A DNA stretch of 26,520 bases. Source: Pseudomonadota bacterium (GTDB lineage Bacteria; Pseudomonadota; Alphaproteobacteria; Rhizobiales; Devosiaceae). The notes beneath the pieces are model-generated. The model saw only the letters and a list, made by a program, of their open reading frames with translations. It had not been told where the DNA came from and searched no databases. The DNA lies in the NCBI GenBank assembly GCA_023431205.1, contig JAEYXQ010000080.1, positions 1-26,520 on the forward strand, written 5' to 3'. Made by a program: the position numbers and the translations under genes. This document shows, in pieces, positions 22,540 to 26,520 of the stretch; the stretch's first letter is position 1; each line of letters opens with the position of its first letter.

Positions 22540-23954
22540 GCCGGCTGCTCCCCGATAAGCGCCCCGAGTTCGCCCGGCAGCGCCGCGGCCCACTGGGTGA
22601 TGTTGCCAGCCCCGAGGCAGACCACATAATCTCCGTCGGCCGCCCGCTCGGCGAGCAGCGGTGCCAGATCCTCCGGTCCTGCGATGATGCGCGCATCGCG
22701 GTGACCCCGCGCACGGATGCGGTTCACCAGTTCCTCATGCGTCACATGCGGAATGGGCGCCTCGCCCGCCGCATAGATCGGCGCCACGAGCACCGTGTCG
22801 GCGTCGTTGAAGCAGGCGGCGAAATCATCGAACAGGTCGTGGACGCGCGAATAGCGATGGGGCTGCACCACGGCGATGACGTCGCGTCCCGCCGACTGCC
22901 GGGCCGCCCGCAGCACTGCCGCTATTTCCACCGGATGGTGGCCGTAATCGTCGATCACGGTAACGCCACCCACGACGCCCGTGCGGGTGAAGCGGCGCTT
23001 CACCCCCGTGAACGCCTTGAGGCCCTTGCGGATCGCTTCGGCCGGCACGTGCAACTGATCGGCGACGGCGATGGCCGCCGTTGCGTTGAGGGCGTTGTGC
23101 ACACCGGGCATCGGCAGTTCGAGCCCGTCGATCCGCAACTGGGTCTGCCGGATGCGATCGCGGATTTCGACCGAGAAGTGCTGCACCCCGTCATGGTTCT
23201 CGAGGTCCACCAGCCGCACATCGGCCTGCGGGTTCTTGCCATAGGTGATGACCCGGCGGTCGCGGATCTGTCCGACCAGCGCCTGCACCTCGGGATGGTC
23301 GAGGCACATCACCGCGAAGCCGTAGAACGGCACGTTTTCGACGAAGTTGATGAAGGCCTGCTTCACCTTCTCGAAGTCGCCGTAATAGTCCAGGTGCTCG
23401 GGGTCGACATTTGTCACGATCGCCACGTCGGCCGGCAGCTTCACGAACGTCCCGTCGGATTCGTCCGCCTCCACCACCATCCACTCGCCACCGCCCAGCC
23501 GGGCGTTGGTGCCATAGGCGTTGATGATGCCGCCATTGATGACCGTCGGGTCCAGATTGCCCGCATCGAGCAGCGTCGCGACCAGCGTCGTCGTCGTGGT
23601 CTTGCCATGCGTGCCGCCGATGGCGATGGCGTTCTTGAACCGCATGATCTCGGCCAGCATTTCGGCGCGGCGCACCACCGGCAGGCCACGCGCCCGCGCC
23701 GCGGCGAGTTCGGGGTTGCCCTTCTTGATCGCCGAGGAAATCACAACCACGGCCGCGTCCTTCAGGTTTTCGGCCGCCTGCCCGATTGCCACCTCGATGC
23801 CCATGGTACGCAGGCGCTGCACATTGGGGTTCTCGGCGCTGTCGGACCCCCGAACCTTGTAGCCCTGGTTGTGCAGGATTTCGGCGATGCCGCTCATGCC
23901 GATGCCGCCGATGCCGACGAAGTGCACCGGACCGATATTGCGCGGCATCTTCAT
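22536..23954 (-). CDS. murC: UDP-N-acetylmuramate--L-alanine ligase MurC
   Basis: A 472-residue Mur ligase that adds L-Ala to UDP-MurNAc in the cytoplasm. The N-terminal Rossmann motif VGIGGIGMSGIAE (13-25), the ATP P-loop GGTHGKTTTT (113-122), the VVEADESDGTF segment, NVDPEHLDYY and the C-terminal domain motif DDYGHHPVEI, with VVQPHRYSR after it, are all typical. The start ATG overlaps the murG stop and its stop overlaps the ddl start, each as ATGA, so translation is chained. Confidence 0.97.
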   Translation of the reverse strand: MKMPRNIGPVHFVGIGGIGMSGIAEILHNQGYKVRGSDSAENPNVQRLRTMGIEVAIGQAAENLKDAAVVVISSAIKKGNPELAAARARGLPVVRRAEMLAEIMRFKNAIAIGGTHGKTTTTTLVATLLDAGNLDPTVINGGIINAYGTNARLGGGEWMVVEADESDGTFVKLPADVAIVTNVDPEHLDYYGDFEKVKQAFINFVENVPFYGFAVMCLDHPEVQALVGQIRDRRVITYGKNPQADVRLVDLENHDGVQHFSVEIRDRIRQTQLRIDGLELPMPGVHNALNATAAIAVADQLHVPAEAIRKGLKAFTGVKRRFTRTGVVGGVTVIDDYGHHPVEIAAVLRAARQSAGRDVIAVVQPHRYSRVHDLFDDFAACFNDADTVLVAPIYAAGEAPIPHVTHEELVNRIRARGHRDARIIAGPEDLAPLLAERAADGDYVVCLGAGNITQWAAALPGELGALIGEQPA

Positions 23955-25051
23955 GTGGTTTTTCCCTTCTGGGCTAGACGTTCAGCGACGTCCGCGAGTT
24001 TGACGACAGCGTCCGGCTGTCCGAGTGAGGCCGCCGCTGTCGCCGCCTTGGGCAACACAGCCGGATCACTCAAGAGTGAGGCGAGACGCGTGCCCAGCGA
24101 TTGGGGCGTAAGCGTGGCCTGCTCCATGATCCAGCCTGCCCCAGCGGCTTCCATCACCAGCGCATTGTTCTTCTGGTCCGCGTCGAGCGCCCCCGGCAGT
24201 GGCACCAGGATGGCCGGCCGGCCGAGCACCGTCAGTTCCGCGATGGTCGAGGCGCCCGAGCGCGCGATCACCAGGTGCGCCGCCGCGATCCGCTCCGGCA
24301 GGTCGGTGAAGAACTGCTGCAGCTCGACGTTCACCTTGGCCCCCCGGTAGGCCTCGGTCACGCGGTCGAGATCCTCGGCCCGGCACTGCTGCACGAGGCG
24401 CAGGCGCTGGCGGATATCGTCCGGCAAGGCCGCTATCGCCGACGGCATCACGTCCGAGAAGATGCGCGCCCCCTGGCTGCCACCAGTCACCACCACGCGG
24501 ACGAGACCGTCAGCAGTGAAAGCCGGGTACGGCGTTCCCGCCACCGCGATCACCCGGTCCCGCACCGGGTTGCCGGTCAGCACGGTCTTGTCGGCGAACG
24601 CTTCTACCTTGAGCGTCCTCGCAAAGCTCAGCGCGATGCTGTTGGCGAACCGCGCCAGTGCCCGGTTGGCCCGTCCCATCACCGCGTTCTGCTCGTGCAG
24701 CAGGCCAGGAACGCCCAGCAGCTTGGCGGCAAGAAACGGCGGGAACACCGGGTAGCCGCCAAAGCCGATCACCGCATCGGGCCGCACCGCCGACAGCTTC
24801 CCGAAGGCGACGGCCGTACCCCAAGCGATCTTGGCGCCCGCGATCAAGAACTTCACCGGGTTGCGCACCGACGGCGTCGCCGACGGAACGATATGGGTCT
24901 GGCTGGCCGGGAACTTGTCGCCATAGGCGGCGACGCGGTGGTCGGTCATCAGCTGGATGTCGTGGCCGCGTCGCCGCAGCTCCTGCGCCAACGCCATGGC
25001 CGGGAAGAGATGCCCTCCCGTGCCGCCTGCCATTAGGACGAATGTGCTCAT
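23951..25051 (-). CDS. murG: UDP-GlcNAc: lipid I GlcNAc transferase MurG
   Basis: A 366-residue GT28 glycosyltransferase that turns lipid I into lipid II on the cytoplasmic face of the membrane. The first G-loop GGTGGHLFPAMALA (9-22), GFGGYPVFPP (about 95-104), HEQNAVMGRANR and the second G-loop VTGGSQGARIFSDVMP are present, with the donor-site run ARSGASTIAELTVLGRPAILVPLP near residues 262-285. The length fits. ATGA overlaps link it to ftsW before and murC after. Confidence 0.97.
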   Translation of the reverse strand: MSTFVLMAGGTGGHLFPAMALAQELRRRGHDIQLMTDHRVAAYGDKFPASQTHIVPSATPSVRNPVKFLIAGAKIAWGTAVAFGKLSAVRPDAVIGFGGYPVFPPFLAAKLLGVPGLLHEQNAVMGRANRALARFANSIALSFARTLKVEAFADKTVLTGNPVRDRVIAVAGTPYPAFTADGLVRVVVTGGSQGARIFSDVMPSAIAALPDDIRQRLRLVQQCRAEDLDRVTEAYRGAKVNVELQQFFTDLPERIAAAHLVIARSGASTIAELTVLGRPAILVPLPGALDADQKNNALVMEAAGAGWIMEQATLTPQSLGTRLASLLSDPAVLPKAATAAASLGQPDAVVKLADVAERLAQKGKTT

Positions 25052-26214
25052 TCGGCGGGGCTTAGCACCGGGGCACGGTAGGCGGGAAGCCCCGTCACCA
25101 GCCGCTCCTCGGGCCGCTTGCGCGTGAAGGCGAGCATCAGCCCCATGCCGAACGCGACGGCCAGCATGGAGGTACCGCCATACGAGACGAACGGCAGCGT
25201 CATGCCCTTGGGCGGAATGAGGTTCAGGTTCACCGCCAGGTTGATGCCCGACTGCAGCCCGAACTGGATGGCCAGCGTCGATGCCGCCAGCCGCGCAAAC
25301 AGGCTCGACTGCTCCTGGGCCCCGAGCAGGGCGCGGATGACGATGAAGCCGATCAGGGCCACGAGGCAGAGGCAGAACAAGATGCCGAACTCACCGGCCG
25401 CCGCCGAGAACACATAGTCCGCGTGCGCGTCGGGAATGACCTTCTTGGCCATCGACTCGCCGGGCCCGCGCCCGAACCAACCCCCTTCGAGCAGCGAGGA
25501 GAGCGCCTTGTCCATCTGGTACGAGCCGTGGACGCTGTCCTCGGGGCTCAGGAAGCTGTCGATGCGCTTGGCGAAGTGGGGGAACAGCGAGTAAGCGGCA
25601 AACAGCAGGCCCACTGCACCGACACCCAGCCCGATGATCACGAACCAGGAGATGCCGGAGAGGAACAGCATGGCGCCCCACGTGGCGAGCACCAGTGCGG
25701 TCTGCCCGATATCGGGCTGCAGCAGCAGCCCGCCGGCAATCACCGCCATGATGCCGGTGGCCATGATGCGGGCCGGGACGCCCTTCTGCTTCATGCTCTC
25801 CGCGAACAGCCAGGCACCGATCACCGCGAAGGCCGGCTTCACGAATTCCGATGGCTGGATGGTGTTGCCCGCGATCGAGATCCAGCGCTTGGCGCCCTTC
25901 ACCTCGACGCCGAAGCGCAGCGTCAGCCACAGTAGCAGCACCGAGAAGACCAGCGCTCCCAGCGCTACCCAGCGCGCCGCCCGGTGCGGCAGCATCGAGG
26001 CCGCCAGCATCACCGGCACGGCCAGTGCCGCGAAGATCGCCTGGCGGATGATGAAGTACCAGGGGCTGAGCCCGATACGCTCCGCTACCGGCGGGCTGGC
26101 CGCAAAGCTCAGCATCACGCCGGCCATCAGGAGAAGGATCAGGGCGGCGAGGAGCCCCTTGTCGATCGTCCACCACCACTCGGCGATGGGCGTCTTGCGC
26201 TCGCGTGCAAACAT
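25048..26214 (-). CDS. ftsW: Septal peptidoglycan polymerase FtsW (SEDS)
   Basis: A 388-residue SEDS glycosyltransferase with about ten membrane helices, polymerising lipid II at the septum with FtsI. Conserved blocks seen: GAKRWISIAGNTIQPSEFVKPAF, LLQPDIGQTALVLATW (with the catalytic-type Asp), SYQMDKALSSLLEGGWFGRGPGES, IPDAHADYVFSAAAGEFG and LPFVSYGGTSML. The ATG at 26214 fits the family N-terminus (MFARERKTPIAEWWWTIDK); a longer frame to 26445 runs through an intergenic repeat and was rejected. The ribosome site is weak. It overlaps murG by an ATGA. The 306 bases upstream hold no murD coding that I can see. Confidence 0.95.
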   Translation of the reverse strand: MFARERKTPIAEWWWTIDKGLLAALILLLMAGVMLSFAASPPVAERIGLSPWYFIIRQAIFAALAVPVMLAASMLPHRAARWVALGALVFSVLLLWLTLRFGVEVKGAKRWISIAGNTIQPSEFVKPAFAVIGAWLFAESMKQKGVPARIMATGIMAVIAGGLLLQPDIGQTALVLATWGAMLFLSGISWFVIIGLGVGAVGLLFAAYSLFPHFAKRIDSFLSPEDSVHGSYQMDKALSSLLEGGWFGRGPGESMAKKVIPDAHADYVFSAAAGEFGILFCLCLVALIGFIVIRALLGAQEQSSLFARLAASTLAIQFGLQSGINLAVNLNLIPPKGMTLPFVSYGGTSMLAVAFGMGLMLAFTRKRPEERLVTGLPAYRAPVLSPAE

Positions 26215-26520
26215 TACTCGTGACGCTGCCCTGCCCGGCAGCGCTCCCCGTACGCAACTACCGGCCGACTGTAGGGCGATGATGGTTACGAAGTTCGGAA
26301 CGAGAATCGCGTTTTGCGAATCGTGATCGATTGGCCTCTGGACGCCCGGCCGACTGCACGATCCTTCTCCCGCCTGCGGGGGAAGGTGGCGGCAGCCGGA
26401 AGGGGGGAGCAACAAACTCAAGCCCTTAGCGGAAATCCAACCCAAACTTATCCCCGCTCCTCCACCCCATGCGATTCTCCGAGCGTCACCTGCAGGGCGG
26501 GCGCTCGCGACGAACGGACG
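26215..26520. other. Gene-free stretch upstream of ftsW
   Basis: About 306 bases without a convincing gene. It holds the palindromic repeat at 26363-26407, the directly repeated hexamer GAATCG at 26304 and 26318, and a small dyad AATCG-TGAT-CGATT at 26319-26332. It probably contains the ftsW promoter. The gene expected before ftsW, murD, is not recognisable here; it would end beyond the right edge. Confidence 0.5.
26363..26407. repeat. Rhizobial-type intergenic palindromic repeat
   Basis: CCTTCTCCCGC (26363-26373) and GCGGGGGAAGG (26376-26386) pair with one mismatch around a 2-base centre; the tail GGTGGCGGCAGCCGGAAGGG follows. The combination of a C-rich hairpin and a GGCGGCAGCC-type second stem resembles repeats widespread between genes in Hyphomicrobiales. 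Confidence 0.65.

Noticed and set aside
22701..24350. Plus-strand open frame of 549 codons
   Set aside because: Antisense to murC and murG; no family features.
26215..26445. N-terminal extension of FtsW
   Set aside because: The extra 77 codons translate an intergenic repeat and have no FtsW-like sequence.
26451..26520. End of murD at the right edge
   Set aside because: Minus-strand frames here show no MurD C-terminal pattern; too little sequence to support a call.

Overview
The window is GC-rich, densely coded chromosomal DNA from an alphaproteobacterium, most likely of the order Hyphomicrobiales. Devosia or a relative is my best guess, from protein recognition only. The signs are a rhizobial-type FtsZ (long linker, C-terminal LEIPAFLR-type peptide), the run ftsW-murG-murC-ddl-ftsQ-ftsA-ftsZ-lpxC-bamD-recN-ligA on one strand, and intergenic palindromic repeats of kinds familiar from alphaproteobacterial genomes. 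I see no tRNA, rRNA, CRISPR array, insertion sequence or phage gene.

Left part (1-8657): a large AsmA-like envelope protein runs off the left edge on the minus strand. It is divergent from a UvrD/PcrA helicase. Then come a YbjQ-family protein, a small ABM-domain monooxygenase-like protein (minus), the ribosomal L11 methyltransferase PrmA, two tiny basic proteins on the minus strand that look like paralogues of each other, and a long aminopeptidase P. Palindromic repeats lie after uvrD, after ybjQ and after the aminopeptidase gene.

Middle part (8658-16929, all minus strand): lpxC (lipid A synthesis), bamD (outer-membrane protein assembly), recN (break repair) and ligA (NAD-dependent ligase). 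A tight run of three exported proteins of unknown role follows ligA: one with an EF-hand-like loop whose gene is broken by a frameshift, then two related DUF3828-like proteins. A LexA-box-like site lies before recN.

Right part (17041-26214, all minus strand): the distal half of the division and cell wall (dcw) cluster. ftsW, murG, murC and ddl are chained by 4-base ATGA overlaps, and ftsQ starts inside the end of ddl at a TTG codon. murB, usually found between murC and ddl, is absent. A small membrane protein gene (DUF4126-like) sits between ftsA and ftsZ, and a near-consensus CtrA site lies just before ftsZ. ftsZ ends in a clear intrinsic terminator, which separates it from lpxC.

Nothing here is a large unknown system. 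The most unusual items are the twin small proteins at 6226-6612, the secreted trio behind ligA with its frameshift, the missing murB, and the candidate CtrA and LexA sites.
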